From: Hirsutella rhossiliensis
Taxonomy: Eukaryota; Ascomycota; Sordariomycetes; Hypocreales; Ophiocordycipitaceae
Reading direction: 5' to 3'
Assembly (NCBI RefSeq): GCF_020360975.1
Contig: NW_025408670.1
Coordinates: forward strand, 4,650,001-4,714,000
Length of the DNA stretch: 64,000 nucleotides
Shown here piece after piece: positions 1-10,115 of this stretch; the stretch's first letter is position 1; each line of letters opens with the position of its first letter. The position numbers were made by a program, and so were the translations under genes. The notes beneath the pieces are model-generated. The model did no database searches. It saw only the letters and a list, made by a program, of their open reading frames with translations, and was not told where the DNA came from.

Positions 1-1421
1 AGCAGATCTATAGCTTAGATTTCCTAGATACCTTCTTAACTACGGCTAGACCCGAATCTATTAGAATTCTACTAATTTTAGCTATTATCTATAAATTCGA
101 AGCTTTGTAAATAGATATAATAAATGCCTTTATATATACCGATATAGATAGAGAAGTATATATTGATCTTCCTATAGGCTACGAAGAATACGCTCTTAAA
201 GAATATTATTTAAAATATAGATTAGCTTATAGAGCTAAAGGAATTAAATTAACTAAATTCCTAGACCTATATAAAACCGGTTAAATTAAAGCAAAGCTAA
301 AGAAAGCATTATATAGCCTAAAATAAAGTCCTAAGCTCTAGTATAATTATTTAAGAATTATACTAAATAATCTCGGATTTCTTCCTCTTTTAATAGATAA
401 AGGAGTATTTATAAATAAGGACTATAGTATAGCCTTAGCAATTTACGTCGACGACTTTCTTATAGTAGGGCCCTCTAAATCTATAATAGAAGAAAGATTA
501 TTTAAAGAATTATATAAATTCCTAGATTTTACTATCTTAGGAGATATAAAAGACTTCTTAGGTCTAAATATTATAATAAACCGAGAAAATAAAGAGCTAT
601 ATATATCCTAAGAAAATTATACCTTAAATAAATTAAAGGAATTTAATAAAGAAGGTTTAGGAACTTCGAATTTACCCGCTATAGTAGGCTTTAAGCTTAT
701 AAAAGCAAAGGAATTACCTTCTAAGGAAGATATATTGCAATTTTAGAAAGAAATAGGATCTCTATTATACTTAGCCTTATTTACGAGGCTAGATATCTTA
801 TATTCTGTAATTTCCTACGCTAGATTCGCGGCTAAGCCCGACCAGACGCATTTTAAGGCTTTAAATATAATTTAGAAATATTTAAATAAATTCCCTAGCC
901 TAAAGATTAAATATAATTGCAATATCCCTTTTACCTATCTATATATAAAGGGTTTTACCGACTCTAGCTAGGCGTCGGATTTAACGGACGGAAAATCCTT
1001 TTCCGGTTACTGTTTTTATATATATAATAATATAATAAGCTAGGCTTACTCTAAGTAGAAAGCCGTTGCCCTTTCTACCTACGAAGTAGAGTATATTGGC
1101 CTTAGGGAGGTAAATAAAGAAGCTATTTATTTAAACATGCTTTTTAAAAATATTACTAAGGATCTATTTATTAAGATTCTTAATACTATACCTCCTATTT
1201 TAACGGATAATACTGCTGCTATTAAATTAGCAGAAAATCCGGAATTTTATAAAAGGTCTAAGTATATAAGATTAGCCTATTACTATACTAAAACTAGTAT
1301 AAGAGAAGGGGAAATTAGAGTTTTTTATATTAAATTAAAAGATAATATAGCTAATATTTTTACGAAGGAATTAAGACCTAGATTACTCTATAAATTTAGA
1401 AACGGTCTATCCTTAATATAA
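1..1421 (+). pseudogene. Cop-B Ty1/copia pol remnant (reverse transcriptase and RNase H), 5' part outside window
   Basis: A single + frame reads as the C-terminal half of a copia polyprotein. The RT part has a VNAFLYTDIDREVYI-like block near 115-160 and the catalytic YVDD motif at about 444-455. The RNase H part has a KAVALSTYEVEYIGL-like block near 1060-1105 and a DNTAAIKLAENPEFYKRSKY-like block near 1205-1265. The frame is broken only by TAG/TAA at positions where Trp or Gln are expected (for example TAG for the Trp of the LWYNY motif near 336-350), as RIP produces. The frame ends at TAA 1419-1421. An open segment, 1137-1421 (94 codons), is the unbroken end of RNase H, not a separate gene. 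The element would have copied its RNA to cDNA in virus-like particles; it is dead here. Gag, protease, integrase and the 5' LTR lie left of the window. Confidence 0.93.
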
Positions 1422-1791
1422 GTTCCTAAGCAATTAAAAGGGGTTTTTAGATATTTCTTATGCTTTCTATATCTTTCCCTACTAGGTTTTTCCTTTTTTA
1501 GGTTTCCTAGAGAAATATTTACTAGGTTTTTATCTATTAAGATTTTCCTAGCAATAATAGGTTTTACCTTATATAAGGTTATCCTATAAATAATTATTAT
1601 AACTATAGATTTTTCCTACTATAGGTTTTTCTATTAGTATATACCTAAGGATTTTTTTCCTAAGAAAGAATAGGTTTTATATATCCTATTAAGGTATAAG
1701 AATGGTTTTCCTAAATTAGGTTTTTACCCTATATATATACTACTATAAATAAATCAGTAAAGAGTATATAAATCTACTCTTTAAGGGAGGC
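1422..1791 (+). mobile_element. Cop-B 3' untranslated region ending in a polypurine tract
   Basis: AT-rich, RIP-mutated sequence between the pol stop and the LTR, with several copies of a TAGGTTTTTNCC-like motif (about 1483-1740). It ends in the purine run AAGGGAGGC at 1783-1791, directly before the LTR start. That is the expected position of the polypurine tract priming plus-strand cDNA synthesis. Confidence 0.7.
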
Positions 1792-2359
1792 TGTAAGGAA
1801 CGGTGTTCCTACTATAAATAAAGCAGCTATAATATACTCTCCCGATTATATAAGCCAATAAGTAGTATATTAATTATAGACAAAATCTCATCCTATAGAG
1901 CAAGAATCGCTCGTTATTTTGCATGTTATTATGCATTAAACGGGTTGCCGGTTATCGTATAATCGGGAATCGAAGGAACAGAGCTAGCTTAGAATGCTAG
2001 CTAAGACCTCTTAAGAACACCGGCACGACCAACCTCCTCTAAACACGAATATCAGTGGAACTAAGACACTTCTAGACTCACTCGAGATATCACGGAATTT
2101 CCTAGTCTTAGGGCTATACGGCAGCCTAAATCTGGTCCCGAAAGGTTCTTCCGTTTAGCTACAATTATCTATATAAGACAGCATGTCCGCTGGTAGATAG
2201 ATAGAGAATAATTAACTTCAACACCTCTTCTACATACTAATACACTACCAATAAATTCCGTTGAAAATCCTACCTTATACTCCTTCTTCCCCTCTATTAC
2301 GTAGTCTTACGTGATTCCTTAATTTCCTAAAATTCCGCTTTTGCTTATATACCTTAAGA
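1792..2359 (+). repeat. Cop-B 3' LTR (568 bp)
   Basis: This segment matches 55,268-55,835 over its whole 568 bp, with differences almost all C/T or G/A. It begins TGTAAGGAACGG right after the polypurine tract and ends ...TTAAGA. The bases that follow (ACCTA...) resume the interrupted Cop-A sequence, since intact Cop-A copies read ...GCTTACCTAAGACG here in the same orientation. Cop-B therefore inserted into Cop-A; its left target duplication lies outside the window. Confidence 0.9.
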
Positions 2360-3534
2360 ACCTAAGACGCCTATATCGATAAGGTCGCTTATAAATTCCT
2401 CCTTAATTCCCTTAATAAGAAGCTTCCCTCTATACTTATATTAGATAAAGAGCTTTTACCTAATCCGTCCTTTTAAGCTAGGGAGTAAGAGAAATACTAA
2501 TATTAATAGAGGGTAGGCTCCCTGCTTTTTTTAGCTATTTTTACTAGACCGGATATCTCTTTTACGGTCTCCTAGCTAGCTACCTATAACTAGAATCCTA
2601 GCCCTAGGTATTAAGACGTAGTAAATAAAGCTATCTTTTATCTCTATTTAACGAGATTATATAGTTAATGCTTAAGAGGGTAGGAAAGAAAGAAATTAGC
2701 TACCGAAATCTTCCTTTATTTAAGCGATTTATCTTTTATAGATAATTCTTTAGTTAGAAAGAGCTTATAGGGGTATATTATATCCCTTTTTAGATAAACT
2801 ATTACTTAGAGAGCTTTAAAGTAAGCTACTATTATAACTTTTAGTATAAAGGTAGAGCTACTAGCTCTTTTAAAAGTATTAAAAGAAGCGATTTTCCTTA
2901 GCTAGCTCTTAATATCTTTATAACTATAAATTCCGTCCTTATTAGCTATAGAATATAATAATATATAAACTATATAAATTCTTATAAAGGAAAATAGTAA
3001 GCTATTAACCTAGCTATAGTATATCGATATCTACTAGTATTAGTTACGCTAAGAGGTCTAAAAGGGACTTATTTTAGTTTATTAGGTTTTAATAGTATCG
3101 ATAAAAGTAAACGGTCTTACGAAGCCCTTACTAAAGTAGAAGCTAGCTATCTTTTTATAGTAAATTAATCTAGAAGACGTCTATAAGAAGCTATCCTTAG
3201 AAGCCCGCCTTAAGAGTCTATAAGAGGAGCTAATAGCCTATATAAGAAGGTAACGTCTATAGCTAAAGAAGAAGGAAGAGGTTTTCCCCTTTAAAGGGCC
3301 CCTTATTTAATTAGGTTTTTCCCTTTTAAGAAGGCCCCCTTTCTTATAGGACTTTCCCCTCTTTAGGCCCTTATTTCTTAAGTAGGTCTAAAAGCGCCTA
3401 GGGACCTAAAAGGGCCCTTACTTTCCTTAAGTAAAGGGATAAGTATAGAGCTAAGAACCTCCTTTATACGCTTCCTAGCCTAAAGCTATATTAGCTATGC
3501 CCTTACTATAATAGCAAGCTATAGCTAAGGGGTA
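2360..3534 (+). pseudogene. Cop-A copy A1, 3' internal part (RT/RNase H end), RIP-degraded
   Basis: This is the reverse complement of the internal region just inside the left LTR of the minus-strand copies A3, A4, A5 and A7; for example the block with CTAAGACGCCTATATCGATA near 2362 recurs inverted near 25,530, 33,640 and 39,860. It is the 3' end of a copia pol gene on the + strand. CpA and TpG are missing and many stops are present. It ends at the purine run AAGGGGTA (3527-3534) before the LTR. The 5' remainder lies beyond the Cop-B insertion, outside the window. Confidence 0.85.
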
Positions 3535-4022
3535 TATTATAAAGCATAGCTTAATTTTATAGTTCTTAGAGATATCCCTTAGTAAGAGGGACTAAGGAAG
3601 CTAAAAATACCTAGTATAAAAGAAGGAAGAAGGAGCTAAAAAGAGGTATAGAAAGAAGGGTAGAGGTAAGAGGGGAAGTAAAAGTAGCGATAGCTTCCTA
3701 TAAAGGTAGCGAGAGATAAGATAGATATACCGGTAACGGCTAGAAAAGAAAGGAAAAAACCGGTAAAAAGCTTAGTAGTTAAAAGGATATTAGTAACTTC
3801 TTTAAGTAGGATCTTCTTTATTAATTAAGATACTAGATAGGTATAAAGAGGGGCGTTAAATAAAGGAAAGAAAGAGAATTAAGGTAATATAATAATTATT
3901 CCCTTACTATAATTACTGCCCTTATAAGAATTAAATATCTCTATAATTCCTATCTAACCCCTTACTTTTAATTTTACCTTTATATATTTATATATATACT
4001 TCTTATATCTCTCTTTACGAGA
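3535..4022 (+). repeat. Cop-A copy A1, 3' LTR (488 bp)
   Basis: Reverse complement of the Cop-A LTR defined by the flanks of A5. It starts TATTATAAAGC (TATCGCGAAGC in less mutated copies), ends CTTTACGAGA, and contains the shared internal blocks of the family. The following five bases (ATAAA) would be the right target duplication, but the left partner is not in the window. Confidence 0.88.
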
Positions 4023-5165
4023 ATAAAAGGTTAAAGGTACTTATAACTAAATAAGACTTTATATCTTTATAGGTAGTCTTAACTAAGCTATTTATATACT
4101 ACCTAAAATTATAATATTAGCTAATAATATAGCTTATTTACTACTTATACTATAGTATATATTCGTTTAAGATATATATTATAATATAGCTTTAGTATTA
4201 ACCGGATATCGTATTAAGCTACTGCTATACCTTATAACAATCCGTTTTTATTTTTATATAGATAACGCGCTTTTATACTAAGAGTATTCCTTTATAACTA
4301 AATTCGATTTTCTTATTATCTAAACTAAATATATCGCCCGCGATAGTAGCGGTAGCTTCTTTAATAAAGATAGCTTTAACTTCTAAAAGGAGATCTTTAT
4401 TTATAGGATTTTTAAGACTATTATAATCTACTAAGTCTTTCTAGTATAGCTAGATTTAAGCCCGAATATTACTACTAACGTAATATATATAAAGTTATTA
4501 TTATAAATAAGGAAAAGGGGTTTTAGGGTTTTATACTTACTAGCTTTAACCTTAGTAACCTTAATAATAACTTTTAAACCTTTTATAAGCTAGAGACTTA
4601 TAGCTAGTATAAGCCTAATACCTTTATTAAAGGGAGAAAAGCTAGCTTAGTTATCTTCTTACTATAAGCTACTTATAGTAAAATAGCTTTCCTTTTTAAA
4701 AAATAAAGACTAGCTTTAATATAGCTAGATCCTTATTAAGTTAAAGCTTATAAGGGCTAGTTCTATTAACCTCCCCCTTTTTCTTTAAGATATACTATAT
4801 AGGCTAAAGCCTTACTCTTAGAGCTATAGCTTATAAAAGGTAATACTATAAAAGAAAAAGCCCTTAACTTACCTTTTCTCTAGCTTATAAGAAAGAGGGG
4901 CTTTCTTTTTTTCCTTATAAAGATAGATATAAGGACCGCTAAGTAGCTTATAACTTAGTAACCTAAGGGACCTAAAAAGTCCCTTAGGGGTAAAAAAACT
5001 AATATAAGACCGACTAAACTAACCTTTCCTTTATTATACTTTTATAGCTATATTATCCTAATTAGTTATAAGTCTATAGCCTCTATAGCTAGCTAGGGCT
5101 ACTAATAAGGGCCTAAGCCCCTATTAGCCTTACTATAGCCTTCGAGGCTATATGCAAGTAATAAT
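4023..5165. other. Unassigned RIP-degraded sequence with one coding-like + frame
   Basis: No LTR or recognisable transposon domain was found. One + frame from about 4,262 to 5,160 can be read through with only TAA/TAG interruptions (about 25 in 300 codons), many of which could be former CAA/CAG. Because TpG is absent, random frames here also lack TGA, so this openness is weak evidence of coding. It could be the inside of a further element or an old host duplication. A GC-bearing transition to the island starts at about 5,166. Confidence 0.4.
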
Positions 5166-5516
5166 ATATATAATAAAGGTCGTTGCTAGAAGACCGCCGT
5201 GAGGCGGTTTACGGTTAAACAGAGCACGGAAGTTCGGGGGCTGGCACGAGTAGTGGATTAAGTAGAGTGACTTTCAGAGTGGCTTTCAACCCCTCTAGGG
5301 GCTTGCGATCCCCTAATCTCGACATCGAACCTATGCAGAATCTTTCCCTAGCATAACTCCATAACTCACTATCAAGCCGTCGAACCCAATCTCATTCCTT
5401 GGGCAGGAGCAACATTAGCTGACCATATCGCACCTACACCGACAATGTCATAACCGCCCGAGCAGCTCGAGTCTCTTTACCGTTATTAGCTTCGCCAATA
5501 TCAATGTCATATATAG

Positions 5517-5645
5517 ATGGAAGGAATCATACGCATAAAGGAAAACGGTAGCATCGCTACCATTCGCGAGTTCTACTGCCCCACTGGTATTGATCAGCAT
5601 GGAACTTATGAAGATATGTATGGCCTATATAGGACCTACCCCTGA
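5517..5645 (+). CDS. Possible small ORF or exon, 42 codons
   Basis: An ATG at 5517 opens a 42-codon frame ending TGA 5643-5645. The residues look protein-like rather than random: IRIKENGSIATIREFY is followed by CPTGIDQHGTYEDMYGLYR. It has one Cys, no signal peptide and no family I recognise. The ATG directly follows ATATAG, which could be a 3' splice site, so this may be the last exon of a longer or broken gene whose upstream exons I cannot define. It could also be chance. Confidence 0.25.
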   Translation: MEGIIRIKENGSIATIREFYCPTGIDQHGTYEDMYGLYRTYP

Positions 5646-7041
5646 ATTGCCAAACATATGTTAGAAGGGGGAGAAAATAGGGAGTTGTCCGTGCCGGTAT
5701 CTGCACGTTTATACTTAATTGAGCCCTAGATTTCCAGTTAGTAAAGGAGCCTTATATGAACCCGATACCAAGTGGTCGCACCGATGCCGCAAGTGTCAAG
5801 GTGGCAAGGAGAGGAAGTAACTTGATCGAAGACATTGGGTTGCAGTTGCAGTAAGAATACAATACACAGGTCGCTAACAATAGGCTGTTGCTGTTTAGCG
5901 AAAGATGAACGAAAGAGTCGGATTGAGGTTATAATGTATTTTTGCAAAAGAGGCGTCCGGAGTAGGGCGGTGTGAGGCGCACAAGCACGACGAAACAGAG
6001 ATTGAAGAAAGGGGGCCAATGATTCAATTGCTGATCTCTGGAGAGCCCATTCAACACTTGAGAGACGGCGTCCTTTAACATAATATCATCCTCCGTTTTC
6101 TGACGGCTTACCTCCGAAATGTCTTAGAGGTCTGCCTTTAGCTGGCGCGTGACAGACGGGCATGTACCAGCTAACGGCAGTAAGACATGGCAAGTGCATC
6201 TAGACTCGGCAAGTTAGGCCTCCTTTTACGGTCCACTCTGGTTGCGACACGAGGGGGGCTGCTGTCTCACTTACTTGCCGAGAAGAGAAGAAAAGTCATA
6301 CCACTCAGCCCAGTGTGGCTAGGTAGCACCAGTTTCATTTGACAAAGTCATCCTACCATCCGCCACTCGCTGATTTCAAACCGTCCGTCTTACGGATATT
6401 TCTTATCCCAATCAGCTTTGCCTATTTGCTACGGCATCAATAACCCGGAAGATTTATCAAGTTGCCTGATCGGTCTTGCCGTTGTATGCCGAGGCAAACA
6501 CACCTCGCACCTCAGGGAATTACACGACCCTACCGCCGCCACCCGTATTACCATTACCATGTGCCTACCTGCACTGCTCTCTGGAACGATGAAATGGAGC
6601 AGCCAGTCTCGAGCGTGACGACATAGCTAACCAGCATCACGGTTGATTCAGGCCGGCGCATGCCTTGCCAGATACGCATTATTGCAGGCTGCTTACGGCT
6701 GAAATATGATTATCTGCCAAGGGCAATAGATCAAGCCCGGACATGATGGCAAACGCCAGTTTATTCACCAAGTCGTTCTTCATCGTAACTGCTAATTGGC
6801 AAAGATTGAACCCGCGAACGGTCGGCCGAGCTTAAACTCCAGTGGAGAACTCCATACAGCGACCGAAGCTTCCTCCGCCAAGCCACTAAACATCCCGGAC
6901 ACGCCAAGTTGATCCGCCGCAGGCATCCCCAACGACCTCCCCTTCTTTGACTTGTCCACGTCATCCTACGCGCACTGCAGTCGGAACTTGACTCAGCACG
7001 CTTTCCGTTACCCGTACAGCACCATGAAGTGGCGAGACTTA
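5646..7041. other. Island intergenic stretch, no supported gene
   Basis: Ordinary base composition without RIP marks. Open frames of 60-95 codons exist on both strands (for example near 5,738-6,019 and 6,418-6,618), but they start at non-ATG codons or lack any recognisable signal, motif or splice structure. I see no RNA gene, repeat or promoter that I can support. Confidence 0.45.
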
Positions 7042-7329
7042 CTATTGTTCCTTGTGATTGCCTTGTCCACTATAGTTGATGTCAGCTTCCCACCGGCAGT
7101 TTGAGTTGACTTGGTCACGTACGCATGAACCCTATATCGTCACCCTCGTTAGAATCGCGCTGGTCGGCACTTGCGGCTGCCTACTTACTGTTTTTATCTC
7201 TTCCGTGTTGCATTGGCCGCAATGGGCTACTCTGGGCAAACCCCCAATCTGGCAGACACAGGCAAAAGGGTCTGACGCCAGGACCGCCCCGACGAGGGCT
7301 AAAGTCATGAAAGAAATTGGGGTCTTCAT
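7042..7329 (-). CDS. Candidate small secreted cysteine-rich protein (76 aa, 6 Cys), one intron
   Basis: Gene model read on the - strand: exon 1 is 7329-7189 (47 codons), intron 7188-7132 (57 bp), exon 2 is 7131-7042 (29 codons plus TAG). The intron has a consensus GTAAGT donor, a CTAAC branch-point motif and a TAG acceptor, and splicing is phase 0. The 76-aa product starts MKTPISFMTLALVGAVLA, a typical signal peptide with cleavage expected after Ala18. The mature part has six cysteines at 24, 26, 37, 40, 50 and 59 (pattern CxC, HCxxC, GSC, NC), enough for three disulfides, followed by an RWEA segment and a polar tail. The intron removes what would otherwise be an in-frame stop (TAG) in its 3' splice site. 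A longer unspliced open frame starting upstream (to 7,812) is an extension without signal-peptide sense. Function unknown; an apoplastic effector or antimicrobial-type role is inference from size, secretion, Cys content and location. Confidence 0.62.
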
Positions 7330-8983
7330 GTTCAAGAAAGCTGCTATAAACAAGATTGGTAAAATTTTTGTTTGTAACGTCTGGGGCTCTTCTGCATTTA
7401 AAGTGTGATTTTCGCCCGGAACATTACTCTGCACCGGTTCAATGTTTCCAGTTTTCCCCCGAGCATTTTCAATATCTCCGAGCAGTGAATAGTGTAGAAC
7501 TACGCACCTGCTTATTGGGTTACTATTTTGGTGGGTATTCTTTTCAGTAGCCGGGCCAATGGAGGAGACATAAGCTGATAGGGATCGACATGACGCCAGA
7601 CGGTCAAGCGATATTATCTGACCACCCAACTGCGAGCACACATATGTATAGTCATTGATGGCCTCACTGCCTATTTTTTCCTCATATTTGAATATGCAAA
7701 GATCAGCATGCAAGTGCAGCGTGGCTAACGGTCTAGATCTGTCTAAGGTTCCTCGGCCGATAGTTGGTCCGTAGCTTACAGGCTGCCTGCCTGGCACGAG
7801 TAACGATCCCACGTTTTTAAAGCTCGGCTGGTGATAGTTGAACCGGAGCCCAGAAAAAGAGGGCTAGTATGACTTCAAGACGCCTCTAATGAACCATGGG
7901 ATTCAGGGTTGCAATGGTTCTCTCGACGACTGACAGTGTAGCCTGAAAGTGAGTCACAGCGAGGCGTTGTTTCGCACGTAGAGTCCTATAATTGGACTGT
8001 TCTGACTGACCTTTTGTCTCCCCATTCCTTAGCGTCTGCTTGTTCCCCTATTGTCTCCTCGTTCCTGACTTCCCCATCTTCCCCCTATTACACCATCGGC
8101 GGATGATAAGCCACGCTAATACGCTTTTGGGCAGAAAGTGGCTTAACCATGTAGCTCGTGCTGGTCATGTCGGGAGGTAACCAAGTATGTGAAGACTGAT
8201 GGACTGGACCGAATATGATTCATTCCTTGAATTCGCCCAGACGCCGTTTTCGAGAGTATGGGTGACGGGTTTCTTGCCATTTCAACAAGCTGCGGCAACC
8301 TTGGGTATATGTAGGTGTCGTCATGAGATTGAAGTCTTGTATTTGACAATTTGCCCAGGTGCTATGCAAATGATGACGCAGAAAAGCCTGGTAGTCGCGT
8401 AACGTGCTTGCACGACATTACTCATCGAGACGGCATTTTTCCCCGGCGTTTACTGGCGTCAGGAATTTTGGGTGGCCAATGCAGCAACTCCTGAGCATGT
8501 TACCACGAGGTTTCGTTCTCGGATATGCCCGAGTGTGGGAGACTCGGATGTCTTGAGACCCTGCGGTTGCAAAAAGAAAGTAAGACTCTGGCATAGGTAG
8601 GTGGTGTTCACGTCTGTGATTAGCCGACGCGTTCAGAATCACGAGTCCGTTCACCGAACCTATCGGCCCAACTTGGGACCGACCGACAGCCCTGAACAGT
8701 TCCAGACCGTGGGCCAGACTGCGACATGCAGCCAGCAAATCTCATGCGTAACTCACAGTTTACCTGGTCAGATGTATCGAGTCTGTAACTGTGTCGCCTG
8801 TGTCGTGGGCGTGGCGGCGAAGACTGTACAAATCATACCTCAAGGTAAAAAGGGGGTGGAGATGATTAGCCCCAAATGCTATCGGAGTAATTGGCGGAAT
8901 CTGCGAGCTGGATGGGCATTTTTTTCTTGGGAGGCATCAACCATTAATACTATGATCACGAGCACTCCGAGCCAGGACTCAGG
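7330..8983. other. Island intergenic stretch between the two divergent secreted-protein genes
   Basis: The two genes point away from each other, so this stretch should hold both promoters. Pyrimidine-rich sequence occurs at about 8,010-8,090. For the - strand gene, a TTTAAA (7,399-7,404) lies about 70 bp upstream of the start and could serve as a TATA-like element. Open frames of 67-129 codons are present (about 8,199-8,402 and 8,601-8,990 on +; 8,418-8,738 on -) but show no signal peptide, domain or intron signals, and I treat them as chance. Confidence 0.4.
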
Positions 8984-8991
8984 TATTTAAA
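8984..8991 (+). promoter_or_regulatory. TATA-like element TATTTAAA upstream of the + strand secreted-protein gene
   Basis: TATTTAAA lies 110 bp before the ATG at 9102 and is followed by a pyrimidine-rich, CA-containing stretch (about 9,019-9,095) of the kind that often holds fungal transcription starts. This is a position and motif match only. Confidence 0.4.
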
Positions 8992-9101
8992 GGCCAGTTG
9001 TGGACGCCTCGACATAGCTTTCAACAAACATCGCCCAGTAGCCTTCCACCACCTTTGCACTCCATTATCTCAACCGTCGACCCTCCATTTACCAAGTGTC
9101 A

Positions 9102-9405
9102 ATGCATCTCCACATCATCATCGCTATTGCCTCGGCCGTGGCCTCCGCTGCGACCACAGGTCAGTTGTACACGAAGAAACATTATCGTCTTTCAGCCAAG
9201 CATCCCCTGAACTAACCTTTGCAAACACAAAGGCATGTCTGCCGAGAAAGTGGCAGAGAAACGCCAGAGTCCGTGCTACTGGGATGGAACTGCGCCCGCT
9301 TGTGCGGGAGGATGTCCTTCGGGCTATATAGAACGGACGAGAAGCACGTGCGGTAACGGAGCCTGCTGCATCACGGGATACAAGGTCTATTGCTGCCGCG
9401 CTTAG
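9102..9405 (+). CDS. Candidate Kex2-processed, 8-cysteine secreted peptide precursor (76 aa), one intron
   Basis: Gene model: exon 1 is 9102-9159, intron 9160-9232 (73 bp), exon 2 is 9233-9405 ending TAG. The intron has donor GTCAGT, branch motif AACTAAC (9210-9216) and acceptor AAG; splicing interrupts a Gly codon and leaves one clean frame of 76 codons. Residues 1-16 (MHLHIIIAIASAVASA) form a signal peptide. Residues 17-30 are a short pro-region ending in Glu-Lys-Arg, a Kex2/KexB-type site. The predicted mature peptide, residues 31-76 (46 aa), has eight cysteines at 34, 43, 47, 59, 64, 65, 73 and 74, including two CC pairs, enough for four disulfides. The blocks CYWDGTAPAC, GGCPSGY and GNGACC resemble a motif I recall from uncharacterised secreted proteins of many ascomycetes; I cannot name a family. 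The start context (TGTCAATGC) is acceptable. Role unknown; effector or antimicrobial peptide is inference. Confidence 0.75.
9160..9232 (+). other. Predicted intron of the 8-Cys secreted peptide gene
   Basis: The 73-bp intron has a GTCAGT donor, branch-point match AACTAAC 16 bases before the AAG acceptor, and a length typical of filamentous fungi. The first in-frame codons downstream join the signal peptide to the pro-region without a frameshift. A second possible acceptor (TTCAG, 9191-9195) has no branch motif before it. Confidence 0.7.
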
Positions 9406-9840
9406 AATGATTGTCGCCGGGGTGTGGGTAAAGATAATGCAGCCACAGCTGTATGATGTCAGGCCCGGTAACACGGTCAAGGGGATAAAAAGGCCAGTAC
9501 ATACGGTTTAGGCTTCCTATGTGCCCCTTGATGATAGACAAACTTGGTTGGATTATCCTTGCCGGTTTTTTGATGGCCCACTATCGATAAAGAAATATCT
9601 TCATAGCAAACACTTGAAGGGTTTTTGGCCGTTCGCGGCGCATGGTCTCTCGGCAAAGTACGGCTTCAAAAACGTGACTTCTCGTCTAGAGGACTGTCGC
9701 CATGCTCATCAAACTCCTCAACGTCTATCGACTTGAGGCCAAAGTCGTGCTCCCTTGACTCATCCTTGGGATTCTTATAGCGGCTAATATATGGGCGCCC
9801 GGGCGCGCTACTAAGAAGCGCAGACTGTTATTGGCCTATA
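9406..9840. other. Island right flank, no supported gene
   Basis: Presumed 3' untranslated and intergenic sequence of the 8-Cys peptide gene. A 71-codon + frame at 9,521-9,736 has no recognisable feature. The GC-rich run at 9,793-9,808 sits at the edge of the AT-rich block. No terminator or RNA gene is evident. Confidence 0.4.
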
Positions 9841-10115
9841 CATACACTTATTAACCTCTATTTACACGCTTTATAATTAAACCCTGAATCGCGATAATAT
9901 ACGTCTAGTCTAAGAGAATAAATTTAAAAGGACCGGCGATATTTAGCGATAATATCCTCCCTTTAAAAGGTATATATAAAATGCACGAATCTCTATTTAG
10001 CGCTATTAATTCTTAGGTAAACTATAAGGATATATATTTATAATAGGAAAGTTTATAAAGACCCTTAATAGCTAGGTTAAAATCGTATTTATATATTATT
10101 AAAATAAGCTACTAC
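9841..10115. other. Unassigned RIP-degraded sequence left of the Cop-A solo LTR
   Basis: AT-rich sequence with few CpA/TpG and no match to other repeats in the window that I could see. Its last five bases, ACTAC, are the left target duplication of the solo LTR. Confidence 0.4.

Larger units (their letters stand above)
5166..9840. other. GC-balanced, non-RIP island between RIP-degraded repeats
   Basis: Here CpA and TpG are common and base composition is roughly even. On both sides they are almost absent and TpA dominates. The left border falls close to ...ATATATAATAAAGGTCG and the right border near 9,800-9,840, after a GC-rich stretch GGGCGCCCGGGCGCGC at 9,793-9,808. Single-copy DNA escapes RIP, so this is the likely host, non-repeated segment of the window. 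Both candidate host genes lie in it. Confidence 0.8.

Noticed and set aside
5738..6618. Open frames at 5,738-6,019 (-) and 6,418-6,618 (+)
   Set aside because: They begin at non-ATG codons and show no family, signal peptide or intron evidence.
6761..6964. 67-codon minus-strand frame as a possible third exon of the 6-Cys gene
   Set aside because: A GTAAGT follows the exon-2 stop region and could in principle splice to it, but the joined product would lose the natural stop and the added sequence is Arg/Trp-rich without Cys spacing sense.
7076..7550. Plus-strand open frames of 61-110 codons
   Set aside because: They lie opposite the minus-strand secreted-protein gene and have no signal peptide, motif or splice context.
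7132..7812. 226-codon open frame on the minus strand
   Set aside because: Its N-terminal part has no recognisable sense and it runs through splice signals. The internal Met at 7329 starts a signal peptide and the spliced model is better supported.
8601..8990. 129-codon plus-strand frame with several Cys
   Set aside because: No signal peptide, erratic composition, overlaps the putative promoter of the 8-Cys gene and an opposing frame of similar length.
9124..9480. 118-codon minus-strand frame
   Set aside because: It is the antisense of the spliced 8-Cys peptide gene; the start is not a convincing ATG context.
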